A stretch of 64,000 nucleotides of DNA from Solanum dulcamara (Eukaryota > Streptophyta > Magnoliopsida > Solanales > Solanaceae). A model generated the notes under the pieces. The model was not told the origin of the DNA, did no database searches, and worked only from the letters and a program-made list of their open reading frames with translations. Below are positions 47,632 through 60,100 of the stretch, piece by piece. The stretch is taken from the NCBI RefSeq assembly GCF_947179165.1, contig NC_077241.1, positions 77,835,648-77,899,647 on the forward strand. The letters are read 5' to 3'. Position 1 is the first letter of the stretch; every line of letters starts with the position of its first letter. The position numbers and the translations under genes were made by a program.

Positions 47632-50432
47632 ATGCTAGTTTGGGCATTCTAGGTCCAGAATCATTTGCAAATGCTAGATTGTCAGATGCTTATCCTGTTG
47701 CATTAGCTAGTGCCACAAATGATCTCCAGAAGTTGGATTTTGTATCTTCTTCAACGTCAGTTTCTAAGAGCACTATAGTGAGTTATAATGTTGGCCCTGA
47801 ACATGAATATTTGCGACCTAGAGGCAAGCAGAAAAAGAGTGGAAGGACACAGGAAACTTGTGTTACCCCAACATCGACTTCCTCCCTATCCAACAGAGTG
47901 AGGAGTTGTGATGTGTACATTGGTTTTCATGGCCGCAAACCTTTACTGCTCAGATTCATGAATTGGCTCCGTGCTGAGTTAGAAATCCAAGGGCTAAGCT
48001 GCTTCGTTACTGACAGAGCAAGGTGCCGAAATTCTAGAAAGCATGGCATGGTTGAGAGAGTAATGGATTCTTGTACATTCGGAGTTGTGATCTTAACCAA
48101 GAAATCATTCAGGAATCCATATACCATAGAGGAGCTGCGCTTCTTCTCTAGCAAAAAGAATTTGGTTCCAGTGTACTTCGATCTGCGTCCAGAAGATTGC
48201 CATGTTCGAGATATAATTGAGAGAAGAGGAGAGCACTGGGAAAAACATGGTGGTGAACTTTGGCTACTTTATGGGGGATTGGAGACGGAGTGGAGAGATG
48301 CCGTCAATGGTCTTTTGCGTGTCGATGAGTGGAAGCTAGAGGCTCATGATGGCAAGTGGAGGGAATGCATATTGAGGGCTGTAACTCTATTGGCCTTAAG
48401 ATTAGGGAGGCGAAGTGTTGTAGACAGACTGTCCAAGTGGAGAGAGAAGGCAGAAAAGGAGGAGTTTCCTTTCCCTCGAAATGAGAATTTTGTCGGCAGA
48501 AAGAAGGAGCTATCCGAACTTGAGTTTCGGCTTTTTGGTGATGTTAGTGGGGATGCAGAGAAAGACTATATTGAACTAAAGGCTAGACCTAAGCGAAGGA
48601 ATTTGACAATTAGTTGGAGTCGGAGTAACTCAATCAACGAAAGACGGTTTGAGCGGCCTAGTGACAACAAAAGGAAAGGGAAAGAGCCAGTCACATGGAA
48701 GGAATCTGAGAAGGAAATTGAAATGCTAAATGCTGATGTTTCTCATACCCAACAGCATGCACCGAAGACGAGGAACTCTAAGAAACATGGAAAGCGAAGC
48801 AACTCCTTGAAAGTTGTCTATGGAAAGGGCATTGCTTGTGTGTCTGGGGAACCAGGAATTGGCAAGACAGACCTACTGCTTGAGTATGCTTATCAATTTC
48901 ATCAGCGCTACAAAATGGTCCTTTGGATTGGAGGTGAAAGCAGATACGTTCGACAAAACTACATGAACTTGTGGTCGTTTTTAGAAGTTGATGTCGGGGT
49001 AGAAAACTCACCTGATAAAAGCAGGATAAAGAGCTTTGAGGAGCAAGAAGAGGCTGCTGTAGCTAGGGTTAGGAAAGAACTCATGCGAGACATTCCATTC
49101 TTGCTGATAATTGATAACTTGGAGAGTGAAAAGGACTGGTGGGACCATAAACTTATAATGGATTTGTTTCCCCGTTTTGGGGGTGAAACACATGTTCTCA
49201 TATCCACGCGCCTCTCTCGGGTTATGAACATGGATCCTATCAAACTCAATTATCTGTCAGAGATTGAGGCAATGTCTTTGATGCAGGGCGCTGTGAAGGA
49301 TTGCCCGATTGCTGAAATTGATGCCTTGCGAGTTATTGAGGAAAAACTTAAAAGACTGACGCTTGGACTTGCCATTGTTGGAGCAATTCTTTCTGAACTT
49401 CCTATAAATCCTAGTAGACTTTTGGATACCATCAATCGTATGCCTTTGAAGGAAATAATCTATATTCGTCGGGAAAACCATCCACTGAGGCGAAACAATT
49501 TCCTTTTGCAACTTTTTGAAGTTTGTTTCTCGATATTTGACCATGCTGATGGACCAAGAAGTCTAGCAACAAGAATGGCCCTCGCAAGCGGTTGGTTTGC
49601 TCCATCACCTATTCCAGTTTCTCTCTTAGCTCTGGCTGCTCACAAGATACCAGAGAAATACCCACGTCGACGGATGTTGAAGAAAGTTTTATGTTCTTTA
49701 ACTTGTGGTTTCACATCATCATATGCTAGGAAATCCGAGGCAGAAGCATCTTCTCTTTTGTTGAGATTCAACATTGCAAGGACTTGTAGAAAGGAAGGCT
49801 ACATTCAGTTCCATCAGCTTATCAAAATGTATGCGCGAAAAAGAGGGGTCACTGGAGTTGCACAAGTCACAGTACAGGCTGTTATTACTCGCGGTTTAAT
49901 AGCCCAGCACTCTGAGCACATATGGGCAGCATGCTTTTTGCTCTTCGGATTTGGGAGTGACCCCATGATAGTTGAGCTTAAAGTTTCCGAATTGTTGTTT
50001 CTCGTGAAAGAAGTGATTCTACCACTTGCCATTCGAACATTTATTACATTCTCACGCTGTGCTGCTGCTTTAGAACTTCTACGGCGTTGTACAGATGCAT
50101 TAGAAGCAGCAGATCAAGCATTTGTCATGCCTGTTGATAAGTGGTTGGATAAATCACTTTGTTGGAGACCTATCCAGACAAGTGCCCAATTAAACCCTTG
50201 CCTTTGGCAAGAACTTGCTTTATCAAGAGCTACGGTGCTCGAAATCAGGGCAAAGCTAATGTTGAGGGGTGGACAGTTTGATATTGGTGATGATTTAATC
50301 CGAAAGGCTATTTTCATTAGAACTTCAATCTGCGGCGAGGACCATCCAGACACTGTATCTGCTCATGAAACGCTCAGTAAACTTACAAGACTCCTTGCTA
50401 GTGTTCAAAATCATACATCAAATAGAAGTTAA
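47439..50432 (+). CDS. TIR-NBARC-like-TPR (TNP) protein
   Basis: Intronless 997-codon ORF. Residues 1-60 are Ser/Pro-rich. A TIR domain covers about 155-300 (CDVYIGFHGRKPLLLRFMNW; NPYTIEELRFF with Glu231/232 at the usual NADase-Glu position; VPVYFDLRPED). A basic linker spans about 385-450. The NTPase core has FVGRKKELSELE (from 351), P-loop GEPGIGKT (470-477), Walker B-like LLIIDNLE (Asp559), HVLISTRLSRV and LTLGLAIVGAIL (640-651). There is no LRR. The end (947-997) is kinesin-light-chain-like TPR: AIFIRTSICGEDHPDTVSAH. This is the order of the conserved TNP/XTNX class (At4g23440 and At5g56220 relatives), which is distinct from TNL resistance proteins and is also found in monocots. Its role is poorly known; TNPs are suspected of NAD-based signalling. 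Automated annotation would probably call it a disease-resistance protein. Confidence 0.95.
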   Translation: MDLREESSRFGSLPSTTSRNLSSSSSAFFSANQSPFFSPRSPKSLVSACSDNQFRDSDVTSAALDASLGILGPESFANARLSDAYPVALASATNDLQKLDFVSSSTSVSKSTIVSYNVGPEHEYLRPRGKQKKSGRTQETCVTPTSTSSLSNRVRSCDVYIGFHGRKPLLLRFMNWLRAELEIQGLSCFVTDRARCRNSRKHGMVERVMDSCTFGVVILTKKSFRNPYTIEELRFFSSKKNLVPVYFDLRPEDCHVRDIIERRGEHWEKHGGELWLLYGGLETEWRDAVNGLLRVDEWKLEAHDGKWRECILRAVTLLALRLGRRSVVDRLSKWREKAEKEEFPFPRNENFVGRKKELSELEFRLFGDVSGDAEKDYIELKARPKRRNLTISWSRSNSINERRFERPSDNKRKGKEPVTWKESEKEIEMLNADVSHTQQHAPKTRNSKKHGKRSNSLKVVYGKGIACVSGEPGIGKTDLLLEYAYQFHQRYKMVLWIGGESRYVRQNYMNLWSFLEVDVGVENSPDKSRIKSFEEQEEAAVARVRKELMRDIPFLLIIDNLESEKDWWDHKLIMDLFPRFGGETHVLISTRLSRVMNMDPIKLNYLSEIEAMSLMQGAVKDCPIAEIDALRVIEEKLKRLTLGLAIVGAILSELPINPSRLLDTINRMPLKEIIYIRRENHPLRRNNFLLQLFEVCFSIFDHADGPRSLATRMALASGWFAPSPIPVSLLALAAHKIPEKYPRRRMLKKVLCSLTCGFTSSYARKSEAEASSLLLRFNIARTCRKEGYIQFHQLIKMYARKRGVTGVAQVTVQAVITRGLIAQHSEHIWAACFLLFGFGSDPMIVELKVSELLFLVKEVILPLAIRTFITFSRCAAALELLRRCTDALEAADQAFVMPVDKWLDKSLCWRPIQTSAQLNPCLWQELALSRATVLEIRAKLMLRGGQFDIGDDLIRKAIFIRTSICGEDHPDTVSAHETLSKLTRLLASVQNHTSNRS

Positions 50433-53400
50433 TTATTGTAGTTAGCTAGATTTATAGAAAGTAATTGGAATAAGCTGGTTTAACAGTTCAAATGATAGCA
50501 TTTTTTATATTAATGAGTAGCCATACATCTTTTTCAAATTCTTTCCACGTCTTTTTGATATGCTAATTTCATTTCTATTTTTGTTTATGATGTTGCTAGT
50601 CATATCCTGCTTCCTATTTTTCGTTGATGGTTCATATGATGTCTTTTGCTTCCGCTTGCTGTTTGTTAGATCTTTCTTCTATGAACAAGGTATGGAAATA
50701 GTGTAATCAGCCACTGGATGTTCTTAATGTTAAGTATTCCATGGGTAGAGGATTTCATATCATTATCCTCTTCAAAAGGAAAAAACAAAAAGGAAGATTG
50801 CCTTCTCAAAAGGACTTAAACAGCTTGCATTTAGCTTATCCAGCCAATATGGAGTTCTGGCATGGTTGATTGATTATATCCTCTTCAAAAGGGAAGAAAC
50901 AAAAAATATAATTCAGTTGCTTCAAGAACCTCATGCAGCTGATGGCTTAGTGTGAGAACTTGGCTCGCTTAGATATAGGCAGAAGATATTCGGCACCTCG
51001 AGACATTTCAAAATGGCAAAAACTGTCAGAAGTTAGAGTCCAATCACTTGAAAATGAGCCAAGGTAAGACTTTTAACGCCATAACATTTGCTCCTAATAT
51101 GTTTCTATTTCATTTCTTTTTCAGAAGAAGAAAAATATTTCTATTCCTTATAATTGTAGCTGCTGGCTATTATCTATGCATCTGTGATATGTGCCATCTC
51201 TGTTTCCAAAACTCACTAAATGATTTCAGCAAAAGCACACAAATTGGAGATGTCCTGATGTTCTTTAGATCAACCTTGGCACTAAAAAGATTTTTGAATC
51301 TGGGAGTGAAAAACAGTTAATTATCTTTGTGAAACAGTTAATCTTTGTGCTACTCTTCAAATGTCTCCAAGAGTTCCAGAAAAGATATTAGATGCAGCAT
51401 CAGGATTGTATTTATCATTTGTTTGATTTATCTTGAAAAGCAGCTGGTCTTAGATTATGCGGGGACCGAGCTTTAAGCAAAATTCTTTCCAATGAGTATT
51501 ATGATCAAGACTGGATTTCAGCAGTCATATTTTGAAGTTTTAGAGAAATTCTGCAGTGCCAATTGTATTATTCATGCACAGATTAGCTAAAAAAGAACTG
51601 ACCATTCATTCTCTTTGATCACGGAAGTCTATACTCGTCCAACAACACCTGTGCAGTTCGTCCCTGCCCTTTAATTTGAGTCTTCTTTGATAAACTCTTG
51701 CTATCTGGTCCTAGTATCTCTCTTCTGATTAGATTTTCAAAGCTAGGGCGAGGAACTTTTTTGATAAGACAGTTTGTCTAGTCAAGCCCGCTAGATTGCT
51801 TCAACATTTCATGCTGTCTGAACCAGACATCAGGAAGTCAAGGAAGCAGAATTAGAAAAGAACTCTCATAGTTGTTGCTAACGGGTCTTATGACGGATCC
51901 AGAGAAGGTTTTTGTGTGGAATTGTTGTTTTGCCGTTTATAACGTGTACAACATTCTTGTTTGTGTTCATTTAATATCTTCTATATCTGAACTATTTCTT
52001 TTTGTTTGAAATAAAACACTGCTTCTTCATTCTTATGTCAAGATGATTAACTTCTCCAAAGTTTCAGCGCAAAGTTTTTACTAGTTGAAAAGGTCAAGGA
52101 AAACATGGCATTAGTATTCAAGAGACATGGTAAGCTAATGTAGCACGTGAACATTTTTTGGCAGCAGTGCATGGGTGCGAACAACATGCAGATTCAGTGT
52201 TATGGTATACATCCAAGCTGTGAATGCCTGGGATGATGGTTTATGTCCAAATATAATGTTGAAATTCGATACTTTATTTCTCTCCAGTTTAGTAAAGAGG
52301 TACCTCCAGCAGGCAGCCTGCAGCAACTAGTGGCAGATTCAAAATTTAGACATTGTGGGTTTTGAGTGAGGGATTGGAGGTGATAAATGTATATTCAACT
52401 TGCCTATCTGATTGAGCAGTCGAACAATGTTCAAAAGGTATGCTCAACTATTCGTCGATTCTCAAAAGTCAGTAGAACACTTGAACTGGAGCTGCCAGTT
52501 CATTTTGCTTCTTTTTATCCCCGAGGAGGAGAAACCCCCTTGGGATTACATCACTATGTGACGGATTTCGTTGCCCACTTTGAGTTAGCTCAGGTGGATG
52601 TTCCTGCTAATCTTGACTTTACAAATTGTCAGCTTTTGTCTTTCCATACGAAGTCTGGGTACTTTTCTTGTCTGCTTCTTTGTTGACGCGTGCTATCGCT
52701 ATAAAGGTTACAACCATTATGAGGCATTCCATTTGTCAATCACAAAGTAATAAGAGCATGAGTTGGTGAATCCTCTCTTATTCCTGTTTCCTTAAAACTT
52801 TTGCATTGCAATTATTTGTTCCAAAGAGGGATGACTTCTTCTTTCAATTCAGTTTTTCTGGGTGTATACTGTATATAAAGATCTTCACTTGGTCTTTCTT
52901 CAACACGAGAAAACTTTATGTAATCAATCATATACCTATTATCAAACATTTAGACAAACGATGGTGATTGGTGACAATTCAGGTAGGAAAAAATAACAAA
53001 TGATAGTTCAAGTGTGAAACTTGCGAAAAAGCGATAGCTCAAATGTAGTGTTCATTAACTCAAAACACTAATTTATTTTCTTTATTCATGCTGTCGGGTG
53101 GGGTCAATAATGTTATATGGGAGCGAATGTAGGACCTATAATGCCAAGTCTATTCCAAAGAATTAATGTTTTAGAATGTAAAAGTTAAGTTTATGTAGTA
53201 AGATTTGACAAGATTATAAGTCATGTCATTCAATAAGAAGGCAAATTAGCATACAGAACAAAAGAATATAACTATGTTTTAAGTAAACATTCAAATGCAT
53301 TGAACTATAGGTGCAAAAAAAGACTGACAAGAGAAACATCATTTACTATAAGGAAGTTATTCCGAGAGATCGAAATCACTCTAACTTGATATAAATGTCT

Positions 53401-53552
53401 TAAATTCATTTGTTCGATATAAACATCGACATTTTAAATCTATATATATATATAGCCAATTTAAAGTTGACGATATGATTGACCCTCCTTTCGTCTTTCA
53501 AATTAAGCTTCCAATTCAGTTGGTGCAGATGCCGATAGGATGTACTGCATTT
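50433..53552. other. 3'UTR of TNP and spacer, no confident gene
   Basis: The first few hundred bases are probably the TNP 3'UTR. The rest is less AT-rich than other spacers and has open frames such as 52387-52686 (99 codons, plus) and 51048-51320, but none shows a known domain. It may contain noncoding transcripts or decayed repeats; near 52330 'agtggcagattcaaaattta' resembles a hAT/MITE end. Confidence 0.45.
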
Positions 53553-53757
53553 GGTATCCGAGCCAGCTTAGGTGCACGTCGTTTGCGTGCACCCCGATTA
53601 ATTCTACAGAATACCTGCCTGCCACCTCCCACCAGCAACAACTACAAAGTAACTCTGTCCACCCAGACTAAAACAGACAGAAAAAAATTACTTAGTATTT
53701 TTGTCTCGGTCCATCAAGTCTGCACCTTAGCGTACCAACTTGCAGCTCTTTAACGCT
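53553..53757 (-). mobile_element. Solanaceous SINE (SolS-like) in antisense
   Basis: 'gtatccgagccagcttaggt', 'ccccgattaattctacagaa', 'tacctgcctgccacctccca', 'ccagcaacaactac' and 'gtaactctgtccacccag' follow a very common potato/tomato SINE read from its 3' end. The tRNA-like head (towards 53757) is decayed. An open frame across it (53475-53753) is incidental. Confidence 0.7.
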
Positions 53758-53824
53758 ATTAGTTGACAAGCTGCATTAGTACTTGCATCAATTAGCCCCT
53801 TTATCATATTGCTTCTTAATTCTC

Positions 53825-53947
53825 ACAACAACAACGTCCGGTGTAATTCCATAAGTGGGATGAAAAAAGAGTAGGATGTATGTAGACCTTACCCCTTTTC
53901 TTTGTGGGGTAGAGACCGTCTCTGATAGACATTCGGCTCGACAGATT
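53825..53947 (-). mobile_element. TS-type SINE, 5'-truncated, antisense
   Basis: The (TTG)n tail appears as 'acaacaacaacg' at 53825-53836, followed by 'ggtgtaattccataagtggg', 'gtatgtagaccttacccctt', 'ggggtagagaccgtctctga' and 'tagacattcggctcga', the TS body in reverse. It lies about 70 bp from the preceding SINE, in the same orientation. Confidence 0.8.
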
Positions 53948-54197
53948 GCTGCCTAATTCTCGTCTAGAAATATAGATACATAGAGGTGCAGAAACCAAAT
54001 TAAAGCTAAAGGTTCAGATGAACTTTTTAAGGAATCAGGGCACAATGTAATCACAATAACAGTACAATTTAGACTGACAAGAAACAGAACTATTTTCTTC
54101 AAGTAAACCATGAGCAAGATAGTTTTATCATAAGAGAAGTTGATATAATGTACAGACATTGAGGGGGTTATAATATTATCCATGATGTGCCAATCCC

Positions 54198-57100
54198 TTA
54201 GGGATCTGCTTTTCCAGCAACTTCATCATCACTGGAGACATTTTCTTCTTCACTCAACTCTTCATCACTAGATTTTTCTTCAGGTGGAGCTCCAACATCT
54301 TCTTTCTTCGCGTACTTCTCGCAATACTCTGAGAAATAAATAGGCCGTAAGTAATGAAGCAAAATAAACTGGTGTAAAAAGTTCGATAATTTGGAAACGA
54401 GGGCACATAATCACAGCACAAAGTTGAATATATAAAATTTGCAAACTATTGGCAATCAAAACTTTTGCAACCGGGGCAATGAGGTACAACATAGGTAAAG
54501 AGCATAAAGAGTACCTACAGGTGTTATAACAGCATCACTAAAATTCTTTGACAAAATAAAGAACTGGGATAAGGAATACCATATTTCTAATGGACAAACA
54601 GAAGCAATCAACAAAGGAAAAGATAGCTTTCGGTTTTTTAAAGTGGAGATCAGTCTTCTAATGATTCAAGAAACATTATAGTGAAGTCATAGTCCCCAAG
54701 AACACAATTTCTCAACACGTTAAGGGACTAAGAGATGTAGTATATCTAAGATAACCCCCAAAACAACACACTTGATTAGAGCTTTCTTTTTGGACTTAAA
54801 AAAAAGTTCCTCCCATTTGTGGGTTGGCGCCAGTAGGTAAGAGTAACAGTAACAGTAACGGGAACAAATTGGCAACAAGGAAAAAGTAAAGCTTAAGCAA
54901 CAAGATGGTAAAAATTTTCATTTACATTTGGATTTAATTCTAAATCTGGCAGATACATTTGAATGAGAACCATTGGCGAAAAAAAGTTTCTTTTCTCAGT
55001 TTTCTTACCATAGGGAAAAAGATATATGGACAGAGCATCATCTGCCTATCTTGCTCTAACATCTGATTCATAAATGCTAAATAGATTCTAATTTTGTTTC
55101 CCCTTTCAAACTACATCTTGTCCTCCAACTTACTCCACACAAATGCAGCAATTCCCTTTTAGGGAAAAAGATATATGGACAGAGCATCATCTGCCTATCT
55201 TGCTCTAACATCTGATTCATAAATGCTAAATAGATTCTAATTTTGTTTCCCCTTTCAAACTACATATTGTACTCCAACTTACTCCACACAAATGCAGCAA
55301 TTCCCTTTTTTTTCTTTTGAAACTGGTAAGTTTGTATTCTTCAGCATTAAGGATATGCTGGCCACCTCAAAAATACATAAATTACAGACTCTATCAGATC
55401 TATAATCCGGACAGTATCCTCTATACATAGCTGTTTACACCAAAAGAGTAAATATACAATACAATTCCATTTAACTTTGTGAATGGAACGGGACCTATAC
55501 TCAAAACATCCATTCTCCACCATCTCTTCTGGCTCTTATCCCCCCCCCCCCAATTCTTATCCAGCCAGCTAAGAAGGTCTGATGTATGCTCAGGCATGGT
55601 CCAGCTATTGCCTATGACGTTGAGAAACAAATTCCACAGCTGAGCAGCGTACTTGCAAGGCAAAAAAGGTGCTTGTTTGTCTCCTCAGCACGATACACAG
55701 AGAACACCTGGGAACCAAGTGAAGCACTTTGTTTTGGTAGATATGTTGCTTTATCAGAAGTAATTTCACTTTAATTAATCATTCTCATTATGCACCTGAA
55801 GACCTCTTATGTAAGCACTCTTTACTGAGTATATCCCATTTCTGTTGTGTTTCCAGAGAGCTCATCAGCCTCTGCATTGCTGATAGAAACTTGCCCTACT
55901 TTACCAGTAATGAGGATACCCTCTCTATCTCCCAAGTATTTAGAAGCCTCCTAAAAGAGATATCCCACCCGTGTGGACCAGCACTCCTGGACTGTCACCT
56001 CAGGATCTACATAAAAACGAAATAGGTCAGGGAATGCCTCCTTTAGAGAAGTTTGTTCAATCCACCTACCTCTCCAAAATTTTGTCCTTGCACCATTGCC
56101 AACCTTGAGGCAGATGTTGGCTTCCCTTGATTTCCATAAGTTCCTAATTGTTCTTTACACTCCCATTCCATAGGTATCAGTAACATTTCTGTGAACAGGG
56201 GCTAGCTTCACCATACTTTGTCACAATGCCTTCCTTCCACAGTACCCTGTCCTCAGTGATGTATCTCCATAACCATTTCAGCAGCAGAAACTCATTCTGC
56301 AAGCTCAAGTTTCTGATTCCCGAGTCCCCTTCTCTTTTGCTAAGCAACATTGTCTTCCAGTTTACCAGACAATAACCCTTCCCCTCCTTATTCCCTTGCC
56401 ATAGAAACTTCCTCCTAATTCTATCCAGTTTTTTCACCACCTTTGCTGGAATTGGGAGAAGTGACATCACATAAGTAGGCAGTGAATCGAGTACAGAATT
56501 ATTTTGATTTTCATTTGCCATCAAAACATTGTAATAAATACCTCCGCAAAGTCAATCAATTTAACATCAAATCCTGGAACTTTGTTCCCTTCCACAGAGC
56601 ATTCAACAGCCCTTCGGTGACTGCACTCGAGTTATCAAGTTCCATGTGTCATTTCCATAGACACTTCATTAGTAAGCATTTATTGGGAAGTGCTAAGTCT
56701 CTAATGTCCAGGCCACCTAGTTCGTTTGGCAACAAGACCTTATCCCACCTAGCCAAATGAAATTTGTGACGGCTATTGTGCCCTTCCCAATGCCTTACTG
56801 GAAATGAGGTGGAGTGACATACTATATGTTGGAATGCTATCGAGCACACTATTGATCAGTGTTAGTCGCCACCTATAGAAAGGTATTGCATCTGCCGAAA
56901 AGCAATCCTCTTTTCAAAGTTTTCTATGACTCCACTCCATCTACCTTGTATTTGGCCCCCAAAGGGAGACCCAAGAATGTGGTTGGGAATGTTCCAGTAC
57001 TACAACCCAACCAAATATGCCTGCCAGATCATCTAGGTTTTGCACCTCATTAACAGGGTAGATAACACTCTTGAGCATGTTGATACGAAGACTTGAAACT

Positions 57101-60100
57101 GCTTCAACTATGAGCAATGTAAGGTTTAGATAGAGGACTTGCTCTCTTTCTGCATAAAGTAGATGCAAAATGTTTACTGCTCTGTCCCTTCCGCTATCAA
57201 AACCATTTAGTCAATGCTGTTGTTTTGCTCTATCCAACATTCTACTCAGCCCTTCAATAGCTAGAATGACAGAAAAGGTGAAAAGGAGTTACCTTGTCTT
57301 AGTCCTCTTTGTGGGGAGAAGAATTATACTGGGCTCCTATTGATTATGATTGAGTACTTCACCATACAGATGTTGAATTCAATCCAGTTTATTCACATGT
57401 CACCAAGCCCCATATGCCTTAGAATAAATATGAGATAAGACCAATTCAATTGGTCAAAAGCTACCTCAACATCTAGTTTGCATAGTAGTCCAACATTCCC
57501 TTGCTTCAATTGACAATCAAGCACCTGATTTGCTATGAGTGAGACATATGTGATCTGTCCCCTTTTCATGAAAGCATTCTGTTGATTTAAGACCAGTTTC
57601 CCATAACTCCTTTCAGCCAATCTGCAAGAACCTTTGCTATGGTCTTGTATATGCTCCTAATCAAGCTAATTGGTCTATAATCCCTGAGCTCCATCGTCCT
57701 TTTTTTCTTAGGGATAAGTGTTATGAATGAGGCATTGCAGGACTTAACCCTCCAGCAGTGTTGATGATAATACTGCATAGCTACTAGTAATCTGTCTTGA
57801 TAAAGACCTAAGAGCACTGACAGAAAGCCATAGTGTACCTATCATGCCCAAGGGCACTTGACTTTAGGGCTGCTAACACTCTCTCTTCTTCAAAAGCTAT
57901 TTCTAGAGTGTTGCTTTCTTCTCAGGCAAATCCATTAAAATTGGCAGAAGGCCTCCAACTTTCTTGCTTAGTGTATAAGCTTTCAAAGAATTCCAATGTC
58001 TTACTTTTAATTGCTTCCTTATCTTCAACAATTACCATAAGTCTATCTATGCATTTAGATCTTCTATTTGAGTTAGCAATCTTATGAAAGTATTTGGTGT
58101 TCCTGTCCCCTTCCTTGAGCCAAAGGCATCTAGATTTCTACCTTCAGGGGATAGGTCCTGTATGAATTCTTTACATCCATCACGTTCAATTTCGTCCATT
58201 ACATTCCAATATAGAAATACTAACATATGTCTTTTACGGCAAATTAAAGGTTCTCTAAATCTAGAAATTTTCTATATCAGACTTATCACTACACCAAAAT
58301 ACAAGCATTCAATTGAAAGAAAAACATACATGTCCTTAACTAAAAATAAGTTTCATGGTAAACACCAAATTTTCTATGTAAGAAATTATGGTACAGCTTC
58401 CGATATATCAGACGAGCTCACTCAATCAATCCATTACACCACATACTAAGCAGCAAATAAAAGTTGGTGATAGGCAAAGCAACTAAAATATGGATATGTC
58501 ACATTCAAGGCATCATGCGATTCAAATCCACTGCAAGTACTAGATTGACAATTTGGAGGTTTTTACCTTTCACCCTCTGATCATAAGTAGTACGATCGCG
58601 CATCATGAGAGCTGCAGCCTCTCCATTCAGGGGATCTGATGGGTTAGGATATAAAAGGAGTTGGGGAAGGAACACTTCAAAAACATTTACAAGATCTGCA
58701 AAAATGAAAAATATAAACATAAACTGTTGAACCCAGAAGTATCAGTCAAACAAGGAGTAGAAGAAATTTAAAAGCAGGGGAAACTGAAGAATGCCAAACT
58801 ACCAAACATGGGGCTCCAGGTTTGATTGATAACATCTAAGCAGACTGAACCTGACCTGGAATTCAAAGAACATGAAAATGTAGATTTAGGAAAGTCTTTC
58901 ATAGGTGTCAAATTCCATGCCAAAATATGAAATAAATAACCAAGATAGTTGCAGCATCACTCACATTTCATCGACATTCGGATGGTAAATCTTGTTAACA
59001 AAACCAATGGATGGTGACTTGTAAGGATAGGCATCTGGGAGCTCTACCCTCACTTTCCACACACCTCCCAGGTAAGGACCTATTGTAACCATCAAGAAAC
59101 AAGATTGTTAGAAACAATCAAAGATGGTCATTTTGTGATCAAACTTCCAAAAAAATCTCAAAAAGCAAGCAGCTATCACTAAATCCTAATTCAGAAAAAT
59201 CAACAATCTTGTATACTATAACTATCGGCGCAGTAAACTATGAAATACATGAAAGCTGAAGCTATTACAAAGATTCATCCCAAGAACAGGTTTTTTGCAA
59301 TCTGAACATAATCTAAATTGAGTAGCAGCAAGAACAACTCCCAATGTTTTTTCCAGATGTTGTCCAAAACACTAATTCGCAAGTGAACACACATTAATGT
59401 GATCAGTTCTCTACAACATGAATGAAATGATATGAATAGAGTGGAGCAAATATAACGGATTCATATAGCTGACCCCAACTGGAATTGAAGCATAGTTGAT
59501 GAATTGACAGTGCTCTACAACATGAACCAAACTATTCACACAAAAGCAAGTCTTTGGGTGCAAAATTGATCCTCTTTTAAGTGAAAGTCCCTATCTTTAC
59601 AGCTAAATCAAGAACATATAAACTAAACACAGCTGACCAAGAAAGGATCAAAACCAGAAACAAGAAAAAAACACCCAACCAGATATATAAATAAAGTACA
59701 CTCACATTTGCACAGAAAAAAATCATAACAATGAGGCAAAAAAATCAGAAATGGGTATAAGAAATAGATTTTTACTCTCTTTGGGTCCATGAAATTCCAC
59801 AAAAAATTCTTGCATTCCGTCATTGATCATCTCCACTTTGTAGTCACTCATCATCCTAAAAATTTTCCAAGAAAATCAATACCCACTTGGATACAAACAA
59901 AAATAAAACAACCCATCAACAAAAAAATCACAAATTTGAGTTCCAATTCACAGTTTCTTCACTCATCATCCTAAATTTTTCCAAGAAAATGAATACCCAC
60001 TTAAACACAAATAAAACTAAAACAACCCATCAACAAAAAAACTAAAATTTGAGTCTCAATTTACAGTTTCATCAAGTCCATCTCTCTGCGTTTGCTAGGG

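Noticed and set aside
47439..50432. TNL-type resistance gene, comparable with the TIR-NBS-LRR cluster recalled near At1g63730-63750
   Set aside because: No LRR is present, the NTPase and TPR parts match the TNP class, and the positional coincidence with that Arabidopsis cluster is not homology.
52387..52686. 99-codon plus-strand frame as a gene
   Set aside because: No domain, no promoter or splice context; it could be chance in a moderately GC-rich spacer.
56177..57817. Independent genes for the separate RT-like frames
   Set aside because: They are consecutive broken pieces of one LINE ORF2 in the order expected, with the catalytic YADD lost.
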